NCBI RefSeq assembly: GCF_001687545.1 | Contig: NZ_CP016545.1 | Span: forward strand, 1,535,001 to 1,599,000 | Direction of reading: 5' to 3' | From: Paraurantiacibacter namhicola | Lineage (GTDB): Bacteria > Pseudomonadota > Alphaproteobacteria > Sphingomonadales > Sphingomonadaceae | DNA length: 64,000 bases | In this document: positions 51,713 through 60,588 of the stretch, in pieces | Layout: every line of letters begins with the position of its first letter | Position numbering within the stretch: the first letter of the stretch is position 1 | The notes under the pieces: model-generated | The model's input: the letters and a program-made list of their open reading frames with translations, nothing else | Database searches by the model: none | Told to the model about the DNA's origin: nothing | Made by a program: the position numbers and the translations under genes

Positions 51713-53158
51713 ATGGCCTCCATCAATCCGGTGCAGGACGGGATCGCGGTCCACCTGCCACGTCCCGACGATTTCGACTTCTGGCGCGCCCGCGCGCGTT
51801 CGCTGGTGGCGGCGGGCATTGCTCCGGAAAAGGTCAGCTGGATCGAGCCGGGTGGCAGCGGCGACCTGTTCAGCGGCGCGGCGGGAGAGACGGATGATTG
51901 GCCGCTGCCGGATGGGAAAGACGGCATCGTCCGTGTCAGCAAGCGCTTCGTCAGCCTCGCCCGCAATGCAATCCTGCATTCCGAACCCCAGCGGTTCGCC
52001 CTGCTGTATCGCCTGCTGTGGCGCATGCAGTCCAACCTGCGCGTGGTGGAAGACAAGGCGGACCGCGACGTGCGCCAGCTGGAGCTGCTCGACAAGGCGG
52101 TCCGCCGCGACAGCCACAAGATGCACGCCTTCGTCCGCTTCCGCCGCATCGAGACCGAAGATGGCGGTGAGGAAGGCGATCACTACGTCGCCTGGTTCGA
52201 GCCGGAGCATCACATCGTCCGTGCCAATGCCGGTTTCTTCAAGCGCCGCTTCGCCAATATGAAATGGTCCATCCTGACACCGCGCGGCTGCCTGCACTGG
52301 GACGGGGAGACGATGCGCGAAGGCCCGCCAGCGGAGCGCAGCGATGCGCCGTCCGGCGATCCGACGGAGGACCTCTGGCGCAAATATTACGCCTCCATCT
52401 TCAATCCCGCCCGGCTAAAGATCGGCGCAATGACGAAGGAAATGCCGCGCAAGTACTGGAAAAACATGCCCGAAGCGGCGTTGATACCCGAATTGGTGGC
52501 AGGCGCGCAAAGGCGAGAGAGCGAGATGGTGGCAGCAGGCGAATTGGATTTCGAGGAACGGCCCGAAACGCTGGATGCTATCGCCAAGGCTATCGAGGGC
52601 TGCCACAAATGCCCCATCGGCCAGCTCGAAAATCATGCCGTCATGGGCGAGGGGCCGCGCGGCGCGGACCTGATGATCGTGGGCGAGCAACCGGGCGACC
52701 ATGAGGACATCGCGGGCCGCCCCTTCGTTGGCCCGGCCGGGCAATTGCTGGACCGCCATCTGGAGAAGGCGGGCATCGACCGGAAACGCGCTTACGTCAC
52801 CAATACGGTCAAGCATTTCAAATATTTGCAGCGCGGTAAGCGGCGCATCCACCAGTCCCCCACCGCCAAGGAAATCGACACCTGTCGATGGTGGATCGAG
52901 AGCGAGCGCGCGATCGTTCGTCCCAAGCTCGTCCTTGCCCTAGGCGCCAGCGCGGCACGCGGCGTGCTGGGCAAGACTGTCAGTATTTCACGGGCGCGGG
53001 GGGAGGGTATCCCGCTGGAGGATGGCAGCGAGTTGTGGATCACGGCGCACCCTTCCTACTTGCTCAGGCTGGACGGGGAGGCGGCGGACAAGCAGGCCGC
53101 GCTGTTCGAGGCCGATCTTGCAGCGGTGAAGGAGCGGCTCGAGGAATTGGCGAGTTGA
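51713..53158 (+). CDS. udgX: DUF4130-UdgX fusion, uracil-DNA-binding repair protein
   Basis: A 481-aa fusion. Residues 1-270 are the DUF4130 domain found with radical-SAM partners; 285-481 are a uracil-DNA glycosylase of the UdgX type. The UDG domain has the uracil-site motif GEQPGDHEDIAGRPFVGPAG (near 324-343), the CxxC (C297, C300) and C391 as cluster ligands, and H367 in NTVKHFKY at the position where family-4 enzymes have a Cys. The KRRIH loop (376-380) ends in H380, the residue that in mycobacterial UdgX forms a covalent bond to the abasic sugar. HPSYLLR closes the domain. It is two bases downstream of the radical-SAM gene. Confidence 0.92.
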   Translation: MASINPVQDGIAVHLPRPDDFDFWRARARSLVAAGIAPEKVSWIEPGGSGDLFSGAAGETDDWPLPDGKDGIVRVSKRFVSLARNAILHSEPQRFALLYRLLWRMQSNLRVVEDKADRDVRQLELLDKAVRRDSHKMHAFVRFRRIETEDGGEEGDHYVAWFEPEHHIVRANAGFFKRRFANMKWSILTPRGCLHWDGETMREGPPAERSDAPSGDPTEDLWRKYYASIFNPARLKIGAMTKEMPRKYWKNMPEAALIPELVAGAQRRESEMVAAGELDFEERPETLDAIAKAIEGCHKCPIGQLENHAVMGEGPRGADLMIVGEQPGDHEDIAGRPFVGPAGQLLDRHLEKAGIDRKRAYVTNTVKHFKYLQRGKRRIHQSPTAKEIDTCRWWIESERAIVRPKLVLALGASAARGVLGKTVSISRARGEGIPLEDGSELWITAHPSYLLRLDGEAADKQAALFEADLAAVKERLEELAS

Positions 53159-53206
53159 TGGGATTTGCAGGCGCATTCGGCAATACTTGCCGCTAACACA
53201 TCGTCG

Positions 53207-53848
53207 ATGTTCGCGCCCGAGACCCTGCTTGCTTTCTTCCTGGTCACCGCGACGACCAGCATCGTGCCCGGCGTCAGCATGTTGTTCGTCACCGGGCAGG
53301 CCGTCAGCCACGGGCCGCGCGCAGGATGGACCGCGCTGGCGGGCATGCAATTGGGCTACTTCGTGTGGTGGCTGGTCGCTGCGCTTGGCCTCGGCGCGCT
53401 CGCCCAAACCTATTCCTTCGCTTTCCGGTTGCTGGCCTTCGGCGGCGCTGCCTACCTTGCGTGGATGGGCGTGCAGGCAGTCATGAAGTCGGCGCGCGTC
53501 GAGGCTGCGCCGGAAGCACCGGGCGAGCCGGTGGCGCCGCCAGCCCGCAATGGCTTGCGCGACGGGATGGCCATCGCGATCGGCAACCCCAAGTCCCTGA
53601 TCTACATGGTCGCCATCATCCCGCCATTCATCGATCCGGCCTTGTCCGTCGTGCCGCAGATCGCCTTGCTGGCCCTTGTTGCGCTTGTTGCAGACCTGCT
53701 GGTCGGCGCCGCTTATATCCAGGCGGGCAGCTGGCTGGCGCGGGCGATGACCGCTCCGGCGCAGCAGCGTAAGCTGGGTCTTGGTATCGGCTTCACATAT
53801 ATCGTGATCGCGGCGCTGCTGGTCTGGGAGATCATGGCGTGGCAGTGA
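53207..53848 (+). CDS. LysE/RhtB-family exporter
   Basis: A 213-aa inner-membrane protein with six hydrophobic helices. The family signature TATTSIVPGVSMLFVTG at 12-28 (PG motif) and GGAAYLAWMGVQA near 75 match amino-acid exporters of the RhtB class; a second-half GNPKSLIYM (near 126) is conserved. Substrate unknown. ATG 53207 is chosen because the helix starts just after it. The 3' end overlaps the extensin-family gene. Confidence 0.88.
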   Translation: MFAPETLLAFFLVTATTSIVPGVSMLFVTGQAVSHGPRAGWTALAGMQLGYFVWWLVAALGLGALAQTYSFAFRLLAFGGAAYLAWMGVQAVMKSARVEAAPEAPGEPVAPPARNGLRDGMAIAIGNPKSLIYMVAIIPPFIDPALSVVPQIALLALVALVADLLVGAAYIQAGSWLARAMTAPAQQRKLGLGIGFTYIVIAALLVWEIMAWQ

Positions 53849-54579
53849 AGCGTACCGGATTCCGCAAGCAGGTCGGGGCATTTCGCCTTGATCGCCTGCT
53901 GATCGCGGTGCTGGTGATCTCTGCCCTCGGCCTTGGCGGCCGCGCGTGGCTGGAGGAGCATCCGCAGCACAATCCCTTGGCGCCGCTCGACCTGTCGGAC
54001 CCGCCGGGCTGGGCGACAGCGCGCAAGCTCGCTGCACTACGCGATGATGCCGATGCATGCAGGGCCGTCCTTGAACGCAGCGACGTCGGCTTTGAGGCGC
54101 TCCCCGCAGCAGGCGACGCCGGTCCGTGCCGCCGCGAAGATCGCACGGTGTTGCTCGACTATCCGCTGAGCCCGGACACCCCGGCTGCAACCTGCGCCGT
54201 GGATGCAGGGCTTGAAATCTGGCTGCGGCAAAGCCTGCAACCGGCAGCGCGCGAGCTGTTTCAGGCCGATATCGAAAGGGTGGAGCATCTCGGCGTCTTC
54301 GGCTGCCGGCGGCTCTACGGCAATGACAGCGGCCCGTGGAGCGAACATGCGACGGGCAATGCCATCGATATCGCTGGTTTCACGCTGTCAGACGGTACGC
54401 GCATCAATGTGCTGCGCGATTGGTCGAACAAGGGCGCGAAGGGCGCGTTCCTGCGCCGCGTGCGCGACGGGGCTTGCGGCGTGTTCTCGACCACATTGTC
54501 GCCCGACTACAACGCGGCGCATGCGGACCATTTCCACCTCGACCAGGGCGGCAGGGCGTTTGGGAATGTGTGCCGCTGA
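53839..54579 (+). CDS. Extensin-like C-terminal domain protein
   Basis: A 246-aa protein with an N-terminal hydrophobic anchor (about 19-38) and the extensin-like C-terminal domain (about 70-246). Conserved metal-protease-like features are SEHATGNAIDIAGF (near 166-180) and AAHADHFHLD (near 226-236), resembling the D-Ala-D-Ala carboxypeptidase-like VanY fold. Several Cys pairs suggest an extracytoplasmic location. Start is a GTG (53839 or 53845), overlapping the LysE stop. Function unproven. Confidence 0.82.
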   Translation: MAVKRTGFRKQVGAFRLDRLLIAVLVISALGLGGRAWLEEHPQHNPLAPLDLSDPPGWATARKLAALRDDADACRAVLERSDVGFEALPAAGDAGPCRREDRTVLLDYPLSPDTPAATCAVDAGLEIWLRQSLQPAARELFQADIERVEHLGVFGCRRLYGNDSGPWSEHATGNAIDIAGFTLSDGTRINVLRDWSNKGAKGAFLRRVRDGACGVFSTTLSPDYNAAHADHFHLDQGGRAFGNVCR

Positions 54580-54588
54580 GGCGAGGTC

Positions 54589-55278
54589 TCAAACCGGTTC
54601 TATGGAATAACCGGCACTACGGACGGTGCGGATCGGGTCCGGCTCGCCTTCCAATTCCACCGCCTTCCGCAAGCGGCGGATATGCACGTCCACCGTGCGC
54701 TCCTCGATATCGCTTTCCGTGCCCCAGACCGCATCGAGCAACTGCGTGCGGCTGAAGACCCGGCGCGGATGTTCCATCAGGTAGCGCAGAAGCCGGTATT
54801 CGGTCGGGCCAATCCTGAGCGGTTGTCCCTTGCGGCTGACCTGATGCGCCACCGGGTCCAACGTAAGGTCGCCGACGGTCAGGTTTTCGCCCGCCAGCGC
54901 AGGGCGCACGCGCCGGAGAACGGCGGCCACGCGGGCCAGCAATTCGCGCGGTGAAAACGGCTTCGTCAGGTAATCGTCCGCGCCTGTCTCCAGCCCGCGG
55001 ATCCGGTCGTCCTCCGCCTCGCGTGCGGTAAGCATTATGATCGGGACTCCGGCCGTGTCCTTATCCCGGCGCAGGCGGCGGCATACCTCGATGCCGCTAG
55101 TGCCCTCGACCATCCAGTCCAGGATCACCAGGTCAAACTGATGCTCGCTGGCCAGCAGGATCGCCTCGTCGCCGTCCGAGGTGCAGCGCACGTCATAGCC
55201 TTCATTGCTGAAACGGTATTCCAGCAGTTCGGCAAGGGCCTGATCGTCTTCTACAAGCAGCAGTTTCGGCGAGGCCAT
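54589..55278 (-). CDS. phoB: Phosphate regulon response regulator PhoB
   Basis: A 229-aa OmpR-family regulator. The receiver domain holds D54 in VILDWMVEG, with the acidic pocket at VEDDQ; the winged-helix C-terminus (about 130-225) contains SRTQLLDAVWGTESDIEERTVDVH and recognition-helix residues RRLRKAVE. It activates Pho-box promoters under phosphate limitation. A three-repeat Pho box lies 39-67 bases upstream, so it is likely autoregulated. The gene is separate from phoR and 82 bases from phoU. Confidence 0.95.
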   Translation of the reverse strand: MASPKLLLVEDDQALAELLEYRFSNEGYDVRCTSDGDEAILLASEHQFDLVILDWMVEGTSGIEVCRRLRRDKDTAGVPIIMLTAREAEDDRIRGLETGADDYLTKPFSPRELLARVAAVLRRVRPALAGENLTVGDLTLDPVAHQVSRKGQPLRIGPTEYRLLRYLMEHPRRVFSRTQLLDAVWGTESDIEERTVDVHIRRLRKAVELEGEPDPIRTVRSAGYSIEPV

Positions 55279-55316
55279 GGCTTAGGGCTTCCCTGAGATG
55301 AATTCCCGGTCCGTAT

Positions 55317-55345
55317 ATGACGTTTCAGTGTCAGTTACATGACAG
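55317..55345 (-). promoter_or_regulatory. PHO box of phoB
   Basis: On the minus strand CTGTCAT-N4-CTGACAC-N4-ACGTCAT: three 7-base repeats at 11-base spacing, close to the CTGTCAT consensus. It ends 39 bases before the phoB ATG and lies in the gap after phoU. Confidence 0.8.
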
Positions 55346-55360
55346 GTCGCGCCGTGCCAG

Positions 55361-56023
55361 TCAGTCGTCCGGATATTCGCCGGTTGCGGCGAAATGCACC
55401 ATTTCCGCAACATTCGTGCAGTGATCGCCGATCCGTTCAAGGTTGCGGGCGATGAACAGCAATTGTGCTGCACTGCTGATGGTGGCCGGGTTCTCGACCA
55501 TGTGGCTGACCAGATTGCGGAAGATGGAATCGTAGAACGCATCCACCTTGTCGTCGCGCTCGATCACTTCCAGCGCCAGCGCCGGATCGCGCGCGGCAAA
55601 GGCGGTCAGCACATCGTGCACCATCTCGGTCGTTACGTCGCCCATGGCGGGCAAAAGGGTGAGCGGTTCGAAACGGCTGCGGCCCTCGATCCGGCCAACG
55701 CGCTTGGCGATATTCTTGGCGTAATCGCCGATCCGCTCGACAACGCCGCCGATCTTCAGCGCCGCGATAATCTCACGCAGGTCGTCCGCCATCGGCGCGC
55801 GCAGGGCGATGGTGCGAACGGCCATGGCATCGACTTCGCTTTCCAGCGCGTCGAGCCGCTTGTCGCGCTCCACCACCTTGGCTGCGAGTTCCTCGTCGCC
55901 ATTGATCAGCGCCTGCAGCGATTCCTGCACGGCAAGCTCCGCCAGGCCGCCCATTTCGGCGATCAGGCCGCGAAGCCGCGTGATGTCTTCGTCGAATGCC
56001 TTGACTGTGTGGTCGGACGCCAT
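55361..56023 (-). CDS. phoU: Phosphate-uptake regulator PhoU
   Basis: A 220-aa two-bundle helical protein with the PhoU repeats: FDEDITRLRGLIAEMG to AVQESLQAL (N-half) and DPALALEVIERDDKVDAFYD (C-half). Metal-binding-type acidic E/DxxxD motifs are present in each half (ERDKRLDALESEVD and IERDDKVDAFYD). It dampens Pho signalling through PhoR and Pst. It overlaps the pstB stop by one base and closes the operon. Confidence 0.93.
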   Translation of the reverse strand: MASDHTVKAFDEDITRLRGLIAEMGGLAELAVQESLQALINGDEELAAKVVERDKRLDALESEVDAMAVRTIALRAPMADDLREIIAALKIGGVVERIGDYAKNIAKRVGRIEGRSRFEPLTLLPAMGDVTTEMVHDVLTAFAARDPALALEVIERDDKVDAFYDSIFRNLVSHMVENPATISSAAQLLFIARNLERIGDHCTNVAEMVHFAATGEYPDD

Positions 56024-56808
56024 CAGCCGTACCTCCCGGTGATATAATCCTTAGTACGCGTTTCGCGCGGATTGGTGAAGATGTCGCTCGTTTTGCCATA
56101 TTCCACCATCTTGCCGAGGTGGAAGAAGGCCGTGCGTTGCGAAACGCGGGCGGCCTGCTGCATGGAGTGCGTGACGATCACTATGGCGTAGCGGCCGCGC
56201 AGTTCGGCGATAAGCTCTTCGATCTTTGCGGTCGCGATGGGATCAAGCGCGCTGCATGGCTCGTCCATCAGGATGACTTCGGGATCGACGGCGATGGCGC
56301 GCGCGATGCACAGGCGCTGCTGCTGGCCACCGGAAAGTGCCGTGCCGGAATCTTCCAGCCGGTCCTTCACCTCTTCCCACAGGCCCGCGCGGCGCAGGCT
56401 GCGTTCGACAACCTCGTCCAGCGCGCCCTTGCCTTCGGCCAGGCCGTGGATCTTGGGACCGTAGGCGATGTTCTCGTAGATCGACTTGGGGAAGGGGTTC
56501 GGCTTCTGGAACACCATGCCCACGCGCGCGCGCAGCTGCACCACGTCCATGCCGGAGGCGTAGATGTCCTCGCCTTCCAGTTCGATCGTGCCGGACACTT
56601 TCGCGCTCGGGATCGTGTCGTTCATGCGGTTCAGCGCCCGCAGGAATGTGGACTTGCCGCAGCCGGACGGGCCGATGAAGGCCGTCACATGCTCCTCGTG
56701 CACGTCGATGGAGACATCGTCGATCGCCTGCTTCGTGCCGTAATACACGTCCACATTGCGGGCGCGCATCTTGGGGATGCCGGTATTCTGGGTATGGTTT
56801 TCGGTCAC
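56023..56808 (-). CDS. pstB: Phosphate ABC transporter ATPase PstB
   Basis: A 261-aa ATPase. Walker [10 protein letters not shown] (46-54), Q-loop, signature [14 protein letters not shown] near 160 and Walker [13 protein letters not shown] near 180 are complete. It powers high-affinity phosphate import in the PstSCAB system. Its ATG overlaps the pstA stop (ATGA). Confidence 0.96.
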   Translation of the reverse strand: MTENHTQNTGIPKMRARNVDVYYGTKQAIDDVSIDVHEEHVTAFIGPSGCGKSTFLRALNRMNDTIPSAKVSGTIELEGEDIYASGMDVVQLRARVGMVFQKPNPFPKSIYENIAYGPKIHGLAEGKGALDEVVERSLRRAGLWEEVKDRLEDSGTALSGGQQQRLCIARAIAVDPEVILMDEPCSALDPIATAKIEELIAELRGRYAIVIVTHSMQQAARVSQRTAFFHLGKMVEYGKTSDIFTNPRETRTKDYITGRYG

Positions 56809-58061
56809 CAGGTCTTCTCGAAACGGTTGCGCAGGTAAATGGCGAGGCCATTCATCACTAGCAGGAAGATGAGCAGGACGATAATCGCGGCGCTCGTGCG
56901 CTCCACGAAGCCGCGGTCGATCTCGTCCGACCAGAGGAAGATCTGGACCGGCAGCACCGTGGCGGGGCTGGTGAAGCCATCGGGCGGGGTGGCCACGAAG
57001 GCGCGCATGCCGATCATCAGCAGAGGCGCGGTTTCACCCAGCGCGCGGGCCATGCCGATAATAGTGCCGGTTAGGATGCCGGGCAGGGCGAGCGGCAGGA
57101 CGTGGTGGAACACGACCTGCACCGGGGAAGCGCCCAGCGCCATGGCGCCGTCGCGAATGCTGGGCGGCACGGCCTTGATGGCGTTGCGGCCGGAAATGAC
57201 GATCACCGGCATGGTCATCAGCGCCAGCGTCATGCCGCCGATCAGCGGCGCAGACCGGAAATTCGGGAAGATCCACAGGAACACGGCGAGGCCCAGCAGG
57301 CCGAAGATGATCGACGGGACAGCCGCAAGGTTGTTGATGGAAACCTCGATGATATCGGTCCAGCGGTTCTTCGGCGCGTATTCTTCAAGATAAAGCGCGG
57401 CCAGTACGCCTATCGGGAATGCCAGAAGCAGGGTGACGATCATCGTCAGGATGGAGCCCTTCAGCGCCCCCCAGATGCCGACCTGCTGAGGGTCGGTCGC
57501 GTCCGAACGCGAGAAGAAGCCGGGATCGAAATTGTCGGACAGCTTGCCTTCGCCCGCCAGTTGCTGGGCGAGCGGTTGCAGGTCTGCCTGACCATCACCC
57601 GAATAGGCCGTGGCAAGATCATCCGTCGCTGGCAGCCAGAGCGTGGTCTGCTGCCGCAGCAGCGAGGGATCGGCCACGATCTCGTCGGCCGCGACGCGCC
57701 ATGCCTGCGGGCTCAGCTCGGCTGCACCTTCGGCACCCAGTTCCTGCTCGGCGAAGAACTGCACGACTTCGCGCAGGCCCTGGCCTTCGAGGGAACGGAA
57801 CTTGTCCTTCTCGTCAGCAATCGAGGGATCGAGCGAGATGCCCGCTTCGCCAAAGTCCATCGGTACGGCGAGCTCGGCGCGCTGGAAGCCGGCGATGCCG
57901 TTGAACGTCATCGTCCCCAGCAGGAAAACCAGGATGAAGACGGATACCAGAATCGCGCCAAGGCCCATCGCCTTGAAACGACGTTCCGAGGCATAACGCT
58001 TCTTCAGTCGCGCTTCGAAGGCTTCCGTGCGGGTCGGTGCGGTGATGGCCTGCTCACTCAT
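56805..58061 (-). CDS. pstA: Phosphate ABC transporter permease PstA (long form)
   Basis: A 418-aa permease. One N-terminal helix (about 32-55) is followed by a large extracytoplasmic insert (about 65-205, a DUF3333-type domain common in alphaproteobacterial PstA), then the usual BPD_transp helices. The ABC-contact EAA loop is visible in [22 protein letters not shown] near 305. It is longer than E. coli PstA (296 aa) because of the insert. It overlaps pstC by 8 bases and pstB by 4. Confidence 0.92.
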   Translation of the reverse strand: MSEQAITAPTRTEAFEARLKKRYASERRFKAMGLGAILVSVFILVFLLGTMTFNGIAGFQRAELAVPMDFGEAGISLDPSIADEKDKFRSLEGQGLREVVQFFAEQELGAEGAAELSPQAWRVAADEIVADPSLLRQQTTLWLPATDDLATAYSGDGQADLQPLAQQLAGEGKLSDNFDPGFFSRSDATDPQQVGIWGALKGSILTMIVTLLLAFPIGVLAALYLEEYAPKNRWTDIIEVSINNLAAVPSIIFGLLGLAVFLWIFPNFRSAPLIGGMTLALMTMPVIVISGRNAIKAVPPSIRDGAMALGASPVQVVFHHVLPLALPGILTGTIIGMARALGETAPLLMIGMRAFVATPPDGFTSPATVLPVQIFLWSDEIDRGFVERTSAAIIVLLIFLLVMNGLAIYLRNRFEKTW

Positions 58062-59436
58062 AAGCTTCGCGGAACCTCTTCACGACGCGCAAGGCGATGA
58101 AATTGAGGGCGAGGGTGACCAGGAACAGCACGAAGCCAAGCGCAAATGCGCTGAGCGTTGCAGGGTGGTCGAAACTGCCTTCGCCCGTAAGCATGGCCAC
58201 GATCTGGAAGGTGACTGTGGTCATTGCCTCCAATGGATTGGCCGACAGATTGGCTGCGGCACCGGCCGCCATGACAACAATCATGGTCTCGCCAATAGCG
58301 CGGCTGACGGCAAGCATAATGCCGGCCACGATGCCGGGCAGGGCGGCGGGCACCAGCACGCGGCGGATCGTCTCGTTGGTGGTCGCGCCCAGTGCCAGCG
58401 AGCCATCACGCATCGCCTGCGGGACGGCGGCGATGGAATCGTCGGCCATGGAGCTTACGAAGGGAATGATCATCACGCCCATCACCATGCCCGCGGCCAG
58501 CGCGCTTTCGCTGGAGGCATTGGAAATGCCCACGGAGACGGCAAGGTCGCGGATGAAAGGTGCGACAGTCAGCGCGGCAAAATAACCGTAAACCACGGTG
58601 GGGACGCCGGCGAGCACCTCCAGCGCAGGCTTCAACACCTTGCGCCAGCGCGGCGAGGCATATTGCGTGAGGTAGATCGCGCTCATCAGGCCCAGAGGCA
58701 GCGCCACGATCATGGCGATGATGGCACCGATATAGATCGTGCCCCAGAACAGCGGGATTGCGCCGTAACGCGTGGGGTCGGGATTGTCCGGATTGGCCAT
58801 GGGGTCGGGCCCCCAATGCGTGCCGAACAGGAAATCGATGGGATTGACCATGCCGAAGAATCGGATGGTCTCGAACACCAAGCTGACGACGATGCCCAGC
58901 GTGGTCAGGATGGCGACGAGCGATGCCAGCAGCAGGCCGGTCATCACGGCCTTTTCCACACGCGTGCGGGCGGTGAAGTCCGGCTTCAGGCGCAGGAAGG
59001 CCCATGCGGCCCCGGCCAGCGCGATGATCAGCGTCAGCGCAAGGCCAATCCAGTTATAGCGTGTTAGCGCATCCTCGAAGGGGCCGATCAGCTGGCGCGC
59101 CTCGGGATTGAAGACGGTGGTGGCGCTGCCGGTTGCCACGGCGCGCGCTTCGGAAATCAGCGATTGCCGCTTCATACCGAATTCCGGCAGCACGCTTGCT
59201 TCCGGGCTGGCGAGGACGTGGGCCATCACCAGTTGCGGCGATACCACGCTCCAAATCACGATGAAGATGGTGACGGGCAGGGCGATCCACAGCGCCGCAT
59301 ACCATCCATGGTAAGACGGGCGGGCTGCAATGCGCCCGCCCGACTGGGATGCGAAAGCCTGGGCACGCCCCCGTGCCACCAGCCATCCGGCGAGCCCCAG
59401 CCCTAAAGCCAGGAGTAGCAAAATAGCGGGTGACAT
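58054..59436 (-). CDS. pstC: Phosphate ABC transporter permease PstC (long form)
   Basis: A 460-aa permease. Two N-terminal helices (about 3-20 and 46-70) and a loop precede the permease core (about 200-455). The EAA-type loop is ADDSIAAVPQAMRDGSLALGAT near 330. The last helix and FREAYE end the protein. It is about 140 residues longer than E. coli PstC, with the extra part in the N-terminal region. It lies 18 bases after pstS. Confidence 0.92.
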   Translation of the reverse strand: MSPAILLLLALGLGLAGWLVARGRAQAFASQSGGRIAARPSYHGWYAALWIALPVTIFIVIWSVVSPQLVMAHVLASPEASVLPEFGMKRQSLISEARAVATGSATTVFNPEARQLIGPFEDALTRYNWIGLALTLIIALAGAAWAFLRLKPDFTARTRVEKAVMTGLLLASLVAILTTLGIVVSLVFETIRFFGMVNPIDFLFGTHWGPDPMANPDNPDPTRYGAIPLFWGTIYIGAIIAMIVALPLGLMSAIYLTQYASPRWRKVLKPALEVLAGVPTVVYGYFAALTVAPFIRDLAVSVGISNASSESALAAGMVMGVMIIPFVSSMADDSIAAVPQAMRDGSLALGATTNETIRRVLVPAALPGIVAGIMLAVSRAIGETMIVVMAAGAAANLSANPLEAMTTVTFQIVAMLTGEGSFDHPATLSAFALGFVLFLVTLALNFIALRVVKRFREAYE

Positions 59437-59454
59437 GGAGGGTGCTCGGCTCCG

Positions 59455-60501
59455 TTACTTCAGCTTGTCGGCCGTCAGCGGAGTGAACTCCGTGGCAGCG
59501 GTGTTGGCAGTCGCCATAGCGTCTTCAGGATTTGCGACAAGGCCGATGGCAGCAAGCGAACCGCCCCGTCCCCAGTTTGCAGCCCAGGCGCCGATATATT
59601 CGCGCAGGCCGGGGATCGCTTCGAGGTGGGCGTTCTTCACGTAGATGAACAGCGGACGGGCGCCCGGGTACTGGAAGCTGGAGATGTTCTCATACGTCGG
59701 GTCCACGCCGTTCATCGGCAGGCCCTGCACGCTGTCGAGATTCTCTTCCAGGTAGCTGTAGCCGAATACGCCCACGGCGTTCTGGTTGCCACCCAGCTTC
59801 TGCACGATCAAATTGTCCTGCTCGCCCTGGTCGACATACTTCCCGTCGGAGCGGACTTCCGTGCAGACCTGGTCGTACTTGTCTTCGTCCGCTTCCTTCA
59901 GCTCGGACATGGCCGGATCGGCCTTGCAGCCCACTTCCAGGACCAGTTCTTTCAGCGCGTCACGCGTGCCGGAGGTGGAGGGCGGTCCGTAGACCAGGAT
60001 CGGCAGGTCGGGCAGGGACGGATCGACATCGGACCACGTCTGCGCCGTCTGCTCCTTGCCATAGGGGCTGGCGGCCAGCGCGCGGTAAACGATTTCCGGC
60101 GTCAGGTTCATCGTGATGCCGCCCTTGGCGGATGCGAAGGCGATGCCGTCCAGGCCGACCTGGATTTCCGTGATGTTCTCCACGCCATTGGCCTGGCAAT
60201 CGGCGAACTCGCTGGCCTTCATGCGGCGCGAGGCGTTCGCGATGTCGGGCGTGTCGGTGCCGACGCCCGAGCAGAACAGCTGGATGCCGCCGCCCGTGCC
60301 GGTCGATTCGATGATCGGCGAGCCGAAATCGGTGGAGCGGGCGAAGCTTTCAGCCACAGACTTTGCGAAGGGGAACACAGTGGAGGAGCCGACGACGCGG
60401 ACGGAGTCGCGCGTATCGCTGCCACCAGTGCCTTCCGAACCGCAAGCGGCGAGGGCGAGAGCGGCGGTTGCCGCGATGGTACCTTTGAAGAGCATTTTCA
60501 T
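59455..60501 (-). CDS. pstS: Phosphate-binding protein PstS
   Basis: A 348-aa PstS-family lipoprotein. The signal ends in LAACGSEG, a lipobox with Cys near residue 20. The phosphate-site loop VVGSSTVFPFAKSVAE (near 36) and GSGGI-like GTGGGIQLFCSG (near 68), followed by NASRRMKASE, are typical of the PstS/SphX group; SGTRDALKELV near 180 is the second phosphate-contact loop. AAAGGGA precedes the ATG. An 87-base gap with a strong hairpin separates it from the porin gene. Confidence 0.94.
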   Translation of the reverse strand: MKMLFKGTIAATAALALAACGSEGTGGSDTRDSVRVVGSSTVFPFAKSVAESFARSTDFGSPIIESTGTGGGIQLFCSGVGTDTPDIANASRRMKASEFADCQANGVENITEIQVGLDGIAFASAKGGITMNLTPEIVYRALAASPYGKEQTAQTWSDVDPSLPDLPILVYGPPSTSGTRDALKELVLEVGCKADPAMSELKEADEDKYDQVCTEVRSDGKYVDQGEQDNLIVQKLGGNQNAVGVFGYSYLEENLDSVQGLPMNGVDPTYENISSFQYPGARPLFIYVKNAHLEAIPGLREYIGAWAANWGRGGSLAAIGLVANPEDAMATANTAATEFTPLTADKLK

Positions 60502-60554
60502 AATCGATCCCTTTCGATTGAATTGTGCAGTCTTGAACTGAATGTCGGAATTGT

Positions 60555-60582
60555 GGGGCCGGCGCGAAGCTGCACCAGCCCC
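60555..60582 (-). terminator. Strong hairpin between the porin and pstS
   Basis: On the minus strand GGGGCTGG (60582-60575) pairs with CCGGCCCC (60562-60555) with one G-U pair; three inner pairs leave a 6-base loop. It starts 6 bases after the porin stop and has no U-run, so it may reduce but not stop read-through into pstS, or stabilise the porin message. Confidence 0.5.
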
Positions 60583-60588
60583 GTTTGG

